DNA from: Paenibacillaceae bacterium
GTDB lineage: Bacteria; Bacillota; Bacilli; Paenibacillales; NBRC-103111
Direction: 5' to 3'
NCBI GenBank assembly: GCA_029256185.1
Contig: JAQSYI010000004.1
Location: forward strand, 160,770-224,769
DNA: 64,000 bases
Every line of letters begins with the position of its first letter. Position 1 is the stretch's first letter. A program made the translations under genes and the position numbers. Of the stretch, positions 26,194-35,203 are shown piece after piece. The notes below the pieces were generated by a model that was not told the DNA's origin, searched no databases, and saw only the letters and a list, made by a program, of their open reading frames with translations.

Positions 26194-27378
26194 TTACACC
26201 TTGGCAATCGCCTTGTTCACCTGCAGCAGTCCGGCCCCCTGGTCATTGGCCGTATAGCCGGGCAGAGGCTTCGCCGTGCTGCGGATAACCTGCCGGACGC
26301 GGCTTGGGGAGAGCCGCCGGTTCTTGGACAGCAGGAGCGCCACAGCTCCTGTCACATGAGGGGCGGCCATGGAGGTGCCGCTCATCCGGCCGTACTTTTT
26401 GCCGGGAATGGTCGAGCAGATATTCTCTCCCGGCGCCGCAACGGCTATACCCGGGCCACGGTTGCTGAAATTGGCGATTCCGTTGGCCTCGGTGCTGGCG
26501 GCTACGGCGATGACCTGGGGCAGCCGTGCGGGAAAATCAATCTGGGTGGTATTCGGCCCGCTGTTCCCGGCCGAGGCCACGAGTACGATTCCTTTTTTGT
26601 AAGCGCGCTGGAGCAGTTCCTTGACCGTAGCACTTTCCTCACTCATCCCGAAGCTCATGTTGATAACCCTTATGTTGTTGCGGATGCACCAGTCCAATCC
26701 CTGGACAATATCCGAGGTATAGGCCGAACCGCTAGCGTCGAAGGCCTTGACCGCATACAAGCTGGCCCGGGGCGCCACGCCGATTACGCCGAAGGCATTG
26801 TCCAGGGCGCAAACCGTGCCGGACACATGGGTTCCGTGGCCATTCTCATCATGAGACGGTGTCCCTTCAATGGTGTTGTATCTTTGGACAATTCTCAGGT
26901 CGGGATGGTCGCTTACGCCTGTGTCCAATACAGCCACACGGACGGCACCTCCCCGGTATTTGCTCCAGACCTTGCTTGCGCCCACCCGACTGACGCCCCA
27001 AGGGATGATCTGCTTGCTGTCAATGGAAGCGCAGGGAGCGGAGATGCGGACTTTTCTCCCGGTCCGGGGCAGTACGTGGAGCTTCATCTTCACGTCCGGT
27101 TCCACCCGCTTGACCATAGCATGGGCCTGGAGTGCCTTGATGCTGGACTTGGCCGGGAAGCGGCAGACCACCGCATGGGCTCCTGCCACTTTTTTGGCGG
27201 GCCTGACGCCCAAAGCGCGAAGCTCCTGCAGGCAATGGTTGTAACAGTGGGTATTGCGCATCACAATCATCTTGCGGACTTGCTTGCCCTTGCGTCCCTT
27301 CTTCTTGCCCGTATCCTTAATTTTATTTGCTGTGCCAAAACCCAATGCTTCTTTCAGCACTTGTCGTAAATCGCTCAT
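26194..27378 (-). CDS. S8 family serine peptidase (subtilase)
   Basis: Subtilisin-like protease of 394 aa with a full catalytic triad: D152 in VLDTGVSDHPDL, H181 in GHGTHVSGT and S336 in SGTSMAAPHV; the oxyanion Asn is in SAGNSGPN. The first about 120 residues are basic (KKKGRKGKQVRK) and include an inhibitor-I9-like prodomain (VAGAHAVVCRFPAKSSIKAL). There is no Sec signal peptide. AAGGAG at 27389-27394 fixes ATG 27378 rather than 27420. Absence of an export signal suggests a cytosolic or spore-associated protease, or non-classical export. Confidence 0.86.
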   Translation of the reverse strand: MSDLRQVLKEALGFGTANKIKDTGKKKGRKGKQVRKMIVMRNTHCYNHCLQELRALGVRPAKKVAGAHAVVCRFPAKSSIKALQAHAMVKRVEPDVKMKLHVLPRTGRKVRISAPCASIDSKQIIPWGVSRVGASKVWSKYRGGAVRVAVLDTGVSDHPDLRIVQRYNTIEGTPSHDENGHGTHVSGTVCALDNAFGVIGVAPRASLYAVKAFDASGSAYTSDIVQGLDWCIRNNIRVINMSFGMSEESATVKELLQRAYKKGIVLVASAGNSGPNTTQIDFPARLPQVIAVAASTEANGIANFSNRGPGIAVAAPGENICSTIPGKKYGRMSGTSMAAPHVTGAVALLLSKNRRLSPSRVRQVIRSTAKPLPGYTANDQGAGLLQVNKAIAKV

Positions 27379-27567
27379 ATTCGTGATTCTCCTTGGATGA
27401 TGGGATTCGTGATGATGCATTGTATGTGAATGGCCAACGTTTGGTACAAAAACACATATTTTTCAACCGGCAAGCCACAATAAAAGGAATCTTGACCCAA
27501 CTGGCTGCTGGACAAGGCATATGCGCAGGGAGGTGTTCATACGCTAACTACGAAGGGGTGAACCGTG

Positions 27568-27801
27568 ATGATCCTAAGTCTGCGCAAATGGATTGAACGC
27601 GCCAAATTTATCGCGCTTTTTGTCGTTTTGACCTTTGTGCTGTACCAAATTCTTGCTGTGCTTTCCTCCTGGATGCAGCCTGTCCACAAATACCGGCAGC
27701 CTGTCGGCCGGTCTGTAAAGGTATTCCAGCAGGAGAAGGGAACGATGGATGCGGAGAGCATTTCCGAGCGTCTGAAGCTGTTTTATTGGTACGGAGAATG
27801 A
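27568..27801 (+). CDS. yqzK: YqzK-like membrane protein (DUF4227)
   Basis: A 77-aa protein: a short basic N-terminus (MILSLRKWIERAKF), one membrane helix (IALFVVLTFVLYQILAVL) and an outward C-terminal tail that ends LKLFYWYGE, the DUF4227 pattern. It lies between fur and xerD exactly as yqzK does in Bacillus. A GTG at 27565 abuts ATG 27568; AAGGGG at 27553-27558 would serve either. Function unknown. Confidence 0.8.
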   Translation: MILSLRKWIERAKFIALFVVLTFVLYQILAVLSSWMQPVHKYRQPVGRSVKVFQQEKGTMDAESISERLKLFYWYGE

Positions 27802-27886
27802 ATAATTGTACCAGGCAGCAGGAAAATCATGTCTGTTTGTTGAACTCCTTCTAAGAAAGAACGTTCACTTAAGGAGCAAACAGGCA

Positions 27887-28789
27887 ATGAATTCCCATTT
27901 TGCACATTTTCTCAAGCTTCTGACGGAAGAAAGAGGCTTGGCCGCCAATACGCTTCAATCTTACCGGAGAGACCTGACTCAATATCTGGCTTATCTGGAT
28001 GAGCGGAATACGCCGCTCGAGGAATCGTCCCGCGTCCATGTACAAGGCTATATGACGCACCTTCGCCGGCTGGAGCGCGCCTCTGCCACGATCAGCCGGA
28101 ATCTGGTGTCCATTCGTTCGTTCTATCAGTTCCTGATCCAGCAGAGGGTCGTGGAACGGGATCCGACGATGGAGCTGGAAGCACCCAAGCCGGAGCGGCG
28201 GATGCCTTCCGTACTGTCCGTGGAAGAGGTGGGCCGGCTATTGGATGCACCCAGTACGAAGCATTCCTATGGCTTGCGGGACAAGGCTATGCTGGAGCTG
28301 CTGTATGCCACGGGGATCCGGGTGACCGAGCTGGTCTCTCTGGACCGGGACCATGTCTATCTGGAGATGGGCTTCATCCGCTGCCGCGGCAAGGGTGACA
28401 AGGAACGGATGATTCCCCTCAACGCGGAGGCCTCCCGTTGGCTGGCACGCTACATAGAGGATGTGCTGCCTGTGTGGGAGCGGGACAAGCAGGCGGATAA
28501 AGCACTGTTTCCCAATCACTTGGGAGGCCGTCTGACCCGGCAGGGTTTCTGGAAGATTATCAAGAAGCATGCTCTGGACTCCGGGATCACAGCGGAGATT
28601 ACACCGCATACGCTCAGGCATTCCTTCGCCGTTCACCTGCTGGACAACGGGGCGGATCTGAAGTCTGTACAGGAGATGCTGGGACATGCAGATCTGGCCT
28701 CTACCATCATGTACACCCGGTCTGCTACTGCGAAGATGAAGGATGTCTACCACCGGGCCCATCCCCGGTCCAATCTGACAACAACCTGA
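27887..28789 (+). CDS. xerD: Site-specific tyrosine recombinase XerD
   Basis: A 300-aa tyrosine recombinase that resolves chromosome dimers at dif with XerC. N-terminal SAM-like core-binding domain (1-100), then the catalytic domain with R145 (ATGIRVTEL), K169, H241 and R244 (HTLRHSFAVH), H267 (LGHADL) and nucleophile Y276 (TIMYTRS). Length and position downstream of fur/yqzK fit XerD (RipX) rather than an integrase. AAGGAG lies upstream of ATG 27887; the earlier in-frame start 27806 is not supported by an SD. Confidence 0.93.
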   Translation: MNSHFAHFLKLLTEERGLAANTLQSYRRDLTQYLAYLDERNTPLEESSRVHVQGYMTHLRRLERASATISRNLVSIRSFYQFLIQQRVVERDPTMELEAPKPERRMPSVLSVEEVGRLLDAPSTKHSYGLRDKAMLELLYATGIRVTELVSLDRDHVYLEMGFIRCRGKGDKERMIPLNAEASRWLARYIEDVLPVWERDKQADKALFPNHLGGRLTRQGFWKIIKKHALDSGITAEITPHTLRHSFAVHLLDNGADLKSVQEMLGHADLASTIMYTRSATAKMKDVYHRAHPRSNLTTT

Positions 28790-28882
28790 GTTTTTCGCTT
28801 ATGCCGGTATTCCGGCAAAGAACTCAAAACTAAGCAGATGCTTTCGAAGCCAGTTTTTTCTGGCGAAAAAACTTTTAGGAGG
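28788..28882 (+). repeat. Leader repeat element (copy B) carrying the deoB ribosome binding site
   Basis: Starts inside the xerD stop codon. Holds GAGTTTTTCG pairing with AAAGAACTC, then GATGCTTTCGAAGCC, then a perfect 9-bp hairpin (AGTTTTTTC 28852-28860 with GAAAAAACT 28865-28873), then TTTAGGAGG. Same block order as 5057-5178 and the proA leader. Confidence 0.85.
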
Positions 28883-28894
28883 CTGGCAAGCAGC

Positions 28895-30070
28895 ATGACA
28901 TACCGCAAAATCGCATTGATCGTATTGGACAGCGTAGGCATTGGAGAGATGCCGGACGCTCCTGCATACGGAGATGCCGGCTCCCATACCCTGGGACATA
29001 TTTCAGACCGGGCGGCGGAGTTCCACTTGCCCAATCTGCAGCGGCTGGGCTTGGGCAATATCGCGCCCATTGGCCGGGTTGCCCCTGCGGACAAGCCCGC
29101 GGCTTATTACGGGAAGATGGCGGAGGTATCCGTAGGCAAGGACACCATGACCGGACACTGGGAGATTATGGGCCTTAAGACCACGGTTCCCTTCCAGACT
29201 TATCCGGACGGATTCCCCGAGGGTCTGCTCGCAGAATTCGTGGAGCGCACCGGCAGACAGGTAATCGGCAACAAGCCGGCTTCAGGCACGGAAATTATGG
29301 ACGAGCTTGGAGAAGAGCATATGAAGACCGGGGCGTGGATCGTATATACCTCTGCAGACAGTGTATTTCAGATTGCCGCCCATGAGGAGATTGTCCCATT
29401 GGACGAGCTGTACCGCGCTTGCAGGATTGCCCGGGAGCTGACGCTCCGTCCTGAATACACGGTGGGCCGGGTGATTGCCAGACCTTTCGAGGGAGCGCCT
29501 GGAGCCTTCAAACGCACGCCCAACCGCCATGATTATGCAGTGGCGCCGCCTGAGCCTACGGCGATGAATAAACTGGCGGAGGGGGGCTTCGACAGCATCG
29601 CCATCGGTAAAATCAACGATATCTACTCCGGCGAGGGAGTAACAAAGTCATATCCCACCAAGAGCAATCAAGACGGGATCGAGCGGACTATTGAGGTGCT
29701 GAGGTCGGACTTTACGGGGCTGGCTTTTACCAATCTGGTGGATTTCGATTCATTGTACGGCCACCGGCGGGATGTGGAGGGCTATGCCCGGGCTTTGATG
29801 GAATTCGACAGCAGGCTGCCGGATATTATGGCCGAGATCGGGCCGGAGGATCTGCTGATTATTACGGCGGACCACGGCAATGACCCCGTGCATCCGGGCA
29901 CGGATCATACCCGGGAGTATGTGCCGCTTCTGGTATACAGCCCCTCGTTCAGGGAGCCGGGCAGTGTAGGGGTGCGCCAGACCTTTGCCGATGTGGGCGC
30001 CACCGTAGCGGACAACTTTGGGGTAGGGCCGCTGGCGCTCGGGACCAGTTTCCTGGCAGAGCTGAAGTAA
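28895..30070 (+). CDS. deoB: Phosphopentomutase
   Basis: A 391-aa enzyme interconverting ribose/deoxyribose 1- and 5-phosphates; alkaline-phosphatase superfamily. The N-terminal metal site is [15 protein letters not shown], the phosphorylated Thr lies in [13 protein letters not shown], and the C-terminal metal site includes ITADHGNDP and a later [16 protein letters not shown] at 28877-28882 is 12 bases before ATG 28895, supplied by repeat element B. The first gene of the nucleoside-salvage run: its product feeds on the pentose 1-phosphates made by the next three enzymes. Corresponds to Bacillus drm. Confidence 0.94.
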   Translation: MTYRKIALIVLDSVGIGEMPDAPAYGDAGSHTLGHISDRAAEFHLPNLQRLGLGNIAPIGRVAPADKPAAYYGKMAEVSVGKDTMTGHWEIMGLKTTVPFQTYPDGFPEGLLAEFVERTGRQVIGNKPASGTEIMDELGEEHMKTGAWIVYTSADSVFQIAAHEEIVPLDELYRACRIARELTLRPEYTVGRVIARPFEGAPGAFKRTPNRHDYAVAPPEPTAMNKLAEGGFDSIAIGKINDIYSGEGVTKSYPTKSNQDGIERTIEVLRSDFTGLAFTNLVDFDSLYGHRRDVEGYARALMEFDSRLPDIMAEIGPEDLLIITADHGNDPVHPGTDHTREYVPLLVYSPSFREPGSVGVRQTFADVGATVADNFGVGPLALGTSFLAELK

Positions 30071-30122
30071 GGGGCAGTCGAGGCAAATTAACGAATATTT
30101 TTGTGGAGGGATATGAGAAATT

Positions 30123-30950
30123 ATGGAAGAAGCAAGTATGTTGGAACAAATCAAGGAAGCGGCGCGTTATCTGGAAAATCTGTCGCCGGTTAGGCCGGAG
30201 GTTGGGCTCATTCTCGGGTCCGGGCTTGGTGTGCTGGCCGATTCTATGGAAGAAGCGGTGACTGTGTCTTATGGGGATATTCCCCATTTTCCCGTATCGA
30301 CAGTAGAGGGGCACGCAGGAGAACTGCTGTTGGGCAAGATCGGAGGACGCCCCGTGCTGCTGATGAAGGGGCGCTTTCATATGTATGAGGGCTATGCCGG
30401 GGAGTCGGTGACCTTCCCGATCCGGGTCATGAAGGAACTGGGCGTGAGCCGTCTGCTTGTTACCAATGCGGCGGGTGGCGTGAATACCTCCTATGAGCCG
30501 GGAGACCTGATGCTGATCCGGGATCATCTGAATATGACCGGCACCAATCCTCTGATTGGACCCAACCACAAGGAGCTGGGCGTGCGCTTTCCGGACATGT
30601 CCCAGGCATACAGCGGGCGTCTGCGGGAAACGGCCAAGGAGATTGCCGCTGCGCAAGGGCTTAAGCTGCAGGAAGGGGTATATGCCGGTTTGCTGGGGCC
30701 TTCTTATGAGACGCCTGCCGAGATCCGCATGCTGCGGGTGCTGGGAGCTGACGCAGTAGGCATGTCCACCGTGTCCGAGGTGATTATCGCCCGTCATTCC
30801 GGCATCGAGGTGCTGGGCATTTCCTGCATCAGCAACATGGCTGCGGGCATTCTCGACCAGCCCTTATCTCATGAGGAAGTCATGGAGACCACTGACCGGG
30901 TGAAGCAGCAATTCCTGCAATTTGTCATCAAGCTGATTCCCAATATGTAG
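30123..30950 (+). CDS. pupG: Purine nucleoside phosphorylase (PupG type)
   Basis: Trimeric-type purine nucleoside phosphorylase (275 aa), cleaving guanosine/inosine with phosphate. Motifs: LILGSGLGVLAD (phosphate loop), PHFPVSTVEGHAGELLLG, GRFHMYEGY, LLVTNAAGGVN and the base-binding VGMSTVSEVIIARH. ATG 30123 has GGAGGG about 12 bases upstream; ATG 30138 is a possible alternative. It follows deoB by about 50 bp as in the Bacillus drm-pupG operon. Confidence 0.92.
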   Translation: MEEASMLEQIKEAARYLENLSPVRPEVGLILGSGLGVLADSMEEAVTVSYGDIPHFPVSTVEGHAGELLLGKIGGRPVLLMKGRFHMYEGYAGESVTFPIRVMKELGVSRLLVTNAAGGVNTSYEPGDLMLIRDHLNMTGTNPLIGPNHKELGVRFPDMSQAYSGRLRETAKEIAAAQGLKLQEGVYAGLLGPSYETPAEIRMLRVLGADAVGMSTVSEVIIARHSGIEVLGISCISNMAAGILDQPLSHEEVMETTDRVKQQFLQFVIKLIPNM

Positions 30951-30951
30951 G

Positions 30952-30979
30952 CTAGGGCGAATTTTCAGACACGCCCTGG
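30952..30979. repeat. Short inverted repeat related to the MITE ends at 58577
   Basis: CTAGGGCG ... TTCAGACACGCCCTGG immediately after the pupG stop. AGGGCG/CGCCCT form a stem and the right arm is identical to the terminal repeat of the element at 58577-58741. May work as an attenuator between the two phosphorylase genes. Confidence 0.6.
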
Positions 30980-31086
30980 CAGGATGGAAGGCCGAAGGGG
31001 ACGATAGTCTTCGGACAGGTTCACAGCACGTGTCCCCGGATAGATTGCTGTACAGCACGTATGAACGCCACAGGAGGATTTACGGT

Positions 31087-31953
31087 ATGTCTATCACACA
31101 AGCGGAGCAAGGAACGATACAGCAGGTGCGCGAGGCGGCGCAGGCGATCTCGGCCCGTCTGGGGGGACGCAAGCCCCTGATCGGCCTGATTCTGGGCTCG
31201 GGTCTGGGGGATTTGGCCGGGCAAGTGACAGAGGGGGTATCGATTGACTACAGCGAGGTGCCCCATTTTCCCGTGTCCACAGTGGAAGGACATGCGGGAC
31301 GTTTTGTCATCGGTGAGCTGGAAGGCCGGACAGTAATTGTGATGCAGGGGCGCTTTCATTATTATGAAGGCTACTCCATGAAGAAAGTCGTATTCCCCGT
31401 CTATGTCATGCGCGAGTTGGGTGTCCGCAGTCTGGTGATCACCAATGCCGCGGGCGGGATGAACCGGGATTTCAAGGCGGGAGACCTGATGCTGATCTCC
31501 GATCATATCAATCTGACCGGAGACAGTCCGCTGATCGGCGCGAACGAGCCTGAACTGGGAGTCCGCTTTCCCGATATGTCCCGGGCATATTCCCGGGATT
31601 ACCGCAGTCTGGCCAAGGCGCTGGCTGCTGGCGTCAAGGGGGAGGACGGAGCTCCGCTGACGCTGCAGGAGGGCGTCTATTGCGGGATCAGCGGTCCGGC
31701 CTATATGACTCCCGCCGAGCTGACTATGCTGGCCCGGGTGGGCGGCGATGCGGTGGGCATGTCCACGGTAGGCGAGGTCATCGCCGCCAGCCATGCGGGG
31801 CTGAAGGTGCTGGGCATCTCCTGCATCACGGACATGGCCATCGGCGAGGAGCTTGAGCCGCTGACCCATGAGCAGGTGATGGAGGTCGCTACCCGCACCA
31901 AGCCCAAGTTCCAGGCGCTGGTGAAGGCGTTTGTGGCTGCAGTGGCGCTGTAG
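31087..31953 (+). CDS. punA: Second purine nucleoside phosphorylase
   Basis: A paralogue of the preceding gene (288 aa) with the same motifs: LILGSGLGDLAG, PHFPVSTVEGHAGRFVIG, GRFHYYEGY, LVITNAAGGMN, VGMSTVGEVIAASH. It differs at the N-terminus (about 12 extra residues) and has an insert AAGVKGEDGAPLTL. AGGAGG sits 8 to 10 bases before ATG 31087; the in-frame start at 31030 is not supported. Tandem duplication of this gene suggests divided substrate preference (for example guanosine versus inosine or modified purines), which is inference. Confidence 0.9.
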   Translation: MSITQAEQGTIQQVREAAQAISARLGGRKPLIGLILGSGLGDLAGQVTEGVSIDYSEVPHFPVSTVEGHAGRFVIGELEGRTVIVMQGRFHYYEGYSMKKVVFPVYVMRELGVRSLVITNAAGGMNRDFKAGDLMLISDHINLTGDSPLIGANEPELGVRFPDMSRAYSRDYRSLAKALAAGVKGEDGAPLTLQEGVYCGISGPAYMTPAELTMLARVGGDAVGMSTVGEVIAASHAGLKVLGISCITDMAIGEELEPLTHEQVMEVATRTKPKFQALVKAFVAAVAL

Positions 31954-32011
31954 AAGCCGAGGCGCTTGCCAGAGCGGGCGAAAGAAGTGAGGAAACGGAG
32001 GAAGCGGAGGA

Positions 32012-32050
32012 AGCGGCCCAAACCGATTTTTGACGGATGGGCTGCTTTTG
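32012..32050 (+). terminator. Terminator after the second purine nucleoside phosphorylase
   Basis: AGCGGCCCA pairs with TGGGCTGCT (one G-T pair), followed by TTTTG. Just upstream, 31989-32016 has three tandem GGAGGAAGC-like 9-mers. Confidence 0.65.
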
Positions 32051-32197
32051 CTATTGTCCAAGCTTCGCCGTTTCTAAAATTCCAACACAGTTTCCGGCTG
32101 ACTTGTTATTCAAAGCTCCGCTTGCACGGCTGTCATTCCGGCGCTGCCGTCTTGGCGTGTGCCGTGTGCGGGGGCTATTACAGGGAGGGATACAACC

Positions 32198-33535
32198 ATG
32201 CGGACAGTTGATCTTATACAGAAAAAACGGGACGGCGGCGTGCTGAGCCGGGAGGAAATTGCCCATCTGATTCAGGGTTACACCAAGGGGAGTATTCCCG
32301 ATTACCAGATGTCTGCTTGGGCAATGGCTGTCTTCTTTCAGGGCATGAGCCCGCGGGAGACTGCTGATCTGACTCTGGAGATGGCCCAATCCGGGGATAT
32401 GCTCGATCTCGCATCCATCAGGGGGATCAAGACGGACAAGCACTCCACGGGGGGAGTGGGGGACACGGTCACCTTGGTGCTTGCTCCACTGGCAGCAGCG
32501 GCGGGTGTGCCCGTTGCCAAGATGTCGGGCCGGGGCCTGGGGCATACGGGAGGCACCATCGACAAGCTGGAGTCCATCCCCGGCTTCTCGGTTGAACTGA
32601 CCCGGGAGCAATTCATTGCCCAGGTGAACCGTTGCGGTGTGGCTGTGATCGGCCAGTCGGGCAATATGACTCCCGCCGACAAGAAGCTGTACAGTCTAAG
32701 GGATGTAACGGCAACCGTGAATTCCATCCCGCTGATTGCAAGCTCCATTATGTCGAAGAAGCTGGCTTCCGGCGCCGACGCCATTGTACTGGATGTGAAA
32801 ACCGGCAGCGGCGCCTTCATGAAGTCGCTGGAGGATTCAGTCCGCCTGGCGCAAGCCATGGTCAGCATCGGTACGGAGGTGGGCCGGGAAACCGTAGCTG
32901 TAATCACTGATATGGAGGAGCCGCTGGGCACCGCGGTCGGCAATGCGCTGGAGGTCAGGCTGGCTGTAGAGACCTTGCAGGGCCGGGGGCCCCGGGATCT
33001 GGAGGAACTGTGTCTGGAGCTGGGCTCCCAGATGCTGGTGCTGGGAGGCGCGGCGGATGATGCGGCTTGCGCCCGGGAGAAGCTGAAGCAGGCTATCGTT
33101 TCAGGAGAGGCTCTGCGCAAGTTCAAGGAATTCGTGCAGGCCCAGGGCGGAGATCCCCGGGTGGGGGATGATCCGGAGCTGCTGGCGGTTTCCAGCCGCC
33201 AGATTCCGGTAGCGGCGGAAGCTGACGGATATGTCAGCCATATTACCGCCGAGGAAATCGGCGTAGCCGCTATGGAGCTGGGAGCAGGCAGGGAGACGAA
33301 GGAATCGGCAATCGATTTGTCGGTTGGCCTGCGGCTGTGCCGCAAGGTGGGAGACGCGGTGGAAAAGGGGGATGTGCTGGCTGTCCTGTATGCCAAAGAG
33401 AAGGAAGACGGCGCCGTGCTTGAGCGGATCATGCAGCGGGTGCAGGCCGCCTACCGGATTCAACAGGAGCCTGAAGAACCCCGGAAGCTGATCCATGCGG
33501 TGGTAACCCGGGATGGCGTTGTCTACCGGTCGTGA
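32198..33535 (+). CDS. pdp: Pyrimidine-nucleoside phosphorylase
   Basis: A 445-aa enzyme cleaving thymidine, uridine and deoxyuridine with phosphate. The family signature is clear: KTDKHSTGGVGDTVTLVLAP then MSGRGLGHTGGTIDKLESIP. Also seen are ALRDVTATVNSIPLI-type residues and a glycine-rich C-terminal barrel-sandwich domain (ADGYVSHITAEEIGVAAMEL). GGGAGGG is about 8 bases before ATG 32198; the start at 32159 is rejected. It completes a salvage cluster with deoB and the two purine phosphorylases, all yielding pentose 1-phosphates. Confidence 0.93.
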   Translation: MRTVDLIQKKRDGGVLSREEIAHLIQGYTKGSIPDYQMSAWAMAVFFQGMSPRETADLTLEMAQSGDMLDLASIRGIKTDKHSTGGVGDTVTLVLAPLAAAAGVPVAKMSGRGLGHTGGTIDKLESIPGFSVELTREQFIAQVNRCGVAVIGQSGNMTPADKKLYSLRDVTATVNSIPLIASSIMSKKLASGADAIVLDVKTGSGAFMKSLEDSVRLAQAMVSIGTEVGRETVAVITDMEEPLGTAVGNALEVRLAVETLQGRGPRDLEELCLELGSQMLVLGGAADDAACAREKLKQAIVSGEALRKFKEFVQAQGGDPRVGDDPELLAVSSRQIPVAAEADGYVSHITAEEIGVAAMELGAGRETKESAIDLSVGLRLCRKVGDAVEKGDVLAVLYAKEKEDGAVLERIMQRVQAAYRIQQEPEEPRKLIHAVVTRDGVVYRS

Positions 33536-33611
33536 GCGGCGGTGTCCGGTCCGGGTGCAAGAAAAAGCTTGAACCGGCAGATAGGCTTGGGAAGGGAGTT
33601 GTGATCCAGGA

Positions 33612-34418
33612 ATGGAAGGACAGCAGGATTTTCTGGTTATCGAGACAGAGCTGGATCAATCCCCCCCGGATGTGCTGCATTTTTTTGCTTGGGATGAAAT
33701 GGTATGCAGAAGAGTGGGAGAGGGCGCGATGCCGCCCGTGGCTCATCTGTGGCGGCATCCCAACGCCTTGGTGCTGGGACTGCGGGACAGGCGGTTGCCC
33801 AATGCCGCCGGGGCCATGGAAAGATTGCGCGGTGAAGGGGTTTCCGTCGGCGTCCGCAATTCGGGCGGAGCGGCGGTTCCTTTGGACAGAGGAGTTGTCA
33901 ATTTGTCATTGGTGTTCCCCTATGCGGAGGGGACGAGATTGGATTTCCACAATGAATTCCGCATGATGGCCGGTCTGATCGGGGAAGCGGCGGCAGAATG
34001 GGCGGTTGTCGCCCGGTCCGGGGAAATCCGGGGAGCTTATTGCCCGGGAGAATACGATCTGGCCATCGGGGGCAGGAAATTCTGCGGCATTGCCCAGCGC
34101 AGGCAGCTGCGGGGATATGTGGTGTCGGCGTTTGTGGTGGTGGAGGGAAGCGGAGCAGCGCGGACTGCCAGAGCCCGGTCCTTCTACGAGGAGGCCACCG
34201 GGGGGCTTCCCCATGCGGATGACCCGAAGGTGGCTCCCGACACTGTAGCAAGCCTTCAGGAATTGGCCGGAGTAAACTCGGCGGAGGCTTTTATGCGAGT
34301 GCTTCGGCGGCAGCTGGAGCAGCGGGGCGGCCGTTTTCTTGGGCAGGGTCAGGAGCTTGTGGACCGGAAGGAAGCGGCTCTGGTTGCGGAGGAACTCCGG
34401 CGCCGTTATGATGCTTGA
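33612..34418 (+). CDS. lipL: Octanoyl-[GcvH]:protein N-octanoyltransferase LipL
   Basis: A 268-aa member of the lipoate/biotin ligase fold. LipL moves octanoyl groups from GcvH to E2 lipoyl domains. The catalytic Cys is C144 in GAYCPGEYDLAIGG, followed by K156 and FCGIAQRR, a pattern specific for LipL rather than LplA. VRNSGGAAVPLDRGVVNLSL matches the substrate-binding region. There is no LplA accessory domain. Two lipoyl-dependent complexes in this window (bkdB, pdhC) are natural recipients. The octanoyl chain would then be sulfurated by LipA encoded elsewhere. Confidence 0.85.
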   Translation: MEGQQDFLVIETELDQSPPDVLHFFAWDEMVCRRVGEGAMPPVAHLWRHPNALVLGLRDRRLPNAAGAMERLRGEGVSVGVRNSGGAAVPLDRGVVNLSLVFPYAEGTRLDFHNEFRMMAGLIGEAAAEWAVVARSGEIRGAYCPGEYDLAIGGRKFCGIAQRRQLRGYVVSAFVVVEGSGAARTARARSFYEEATGGLPHADDPKVAPDTVASLQELAGVNSAEAFMRVLRRQLEQRGGRFLGQGQELVDRKEAALVAEELRRRYDA

Positions 34419-34441
34419 AGGCTTGCCGGAATAGAGATATC

Positions 34442-34470
34442 CGAAAAAATGAATCCTTTTGGCCCGTATC
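34442..34470 (+). promoter_or_regulatory. Possible ECF-sigma (SigW-like) promoter of the pspA operon
   Basis: CGAAAA at 34442-34447 and CGTATC at 34465-34470 with a 17-base spacer, 54 bases before the pspA start. This resembles the SigW pattern (TGAAAC, CGTA) known to drive pspA-ydjGHI in Bacillus. The -35 match is imperfect. Confidence 0.45.
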
Positions 34471-34524
34471 AAAGTATTATGAAGTACGGCAATGGTACAT
34501 ATTATCTTGCGAGGAGGTCCTTTT

Positions 34525-35169
34525 ATGGGGATATTATCTAGATTCAAGACAATTATGTCCAGCAATTGGAATGCTTTGGCGGATAAGGCGGATGATCCGG
34601 AGAAAGCGATAGATGATTTCATGCGGGGCATTAACAATGATCTTGGCCAGGTAAAGGCGGAAACGGCAGCCGTGCTGGCAGAGGAGAGAAGGGCTAAGCG
34701 GGTTTGGGATGAATGCGCAGCCGAGTCCAGAAAGCTGCAGAGCTATGCGGAGAAGTCCCTGCAGGACGGCAATGAGGAGGGGGCAGCCCGATTCCTGGAA
34801 CGGAAGGCGGCGCTCGCCGGTAAGGAAGCGGAGCTTAAAGCCGCATATGAACAGGCTGCAACCAATGCAGCCAATCTCAAGCAAATACAGGACAAACTGG
34901 CTGCAGACATGGAACGGCTGGAGGCCCGCCAAGCTCAATTGAAGGGCAAGATGGCAGCGGCCAAAGCCCAGCAGCGCAAGAACTCCATGAGTTCTCCCTT
35001 GGGCGGGGGCGTTGAAGATAGCTTTAAGGTGTTGGAGGACAAAGCGGACCTTGCCTACAATGAAGCCATGGCTATTGCAGAACTGCGCGCGGACAAGAAG
35101 AAGGATGACTTGGATGAGCTGTTGGCGGAGCTGGACAAAAACACGGGAAAAAATAACGGCGGAACCTGA
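34525..35169 (+). CDS. pspA: Phage shock protein A / IM30 family protein
   Basis: A 214-aa almost entirely helical coiled-coil protein beginning MGILSRFKTIMSSNWNALAD, with the conserved DDPEKAIDDF block. The family binds stressed membranes and forms ESCRT-III-like scaffolds. GAGGAGG at 34511-34517 is 7 bases before ATG 34525. First gene of an operon matching Bacillus ydjF-ydjG-ydjH-ydjI. Confidence 0.9.
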   Translation: MGILSRFKTIMSSNWNALADKADDPEKAIDDFMRGINNDLGQVKAETAAVLAEERRAKRVWDECAAESRKLQSYAEKSLQDGNEEGAARFLERKAALAGKEAELKAAYEQAATNAANLKQIQDKLAADMERLEARQAQLKGKMAAAKAQQRKNSMSSPLGGGVEDSFKVLEDKADLAYNEAMAIAELRADKKKDDLDELLAELDKNTGKNNGGT

Positions 35170-35203
35170 CAGCCTTGCAGGGAACGGGACGTACGCGATA
35201 CAG

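Noticed and set aside
32338..33432. A 364-codon minus-strand frame over pdp
   Set aside because: Shadow of the pyrimidine-nucleoside phosphorylase gene, no SD and no motif.
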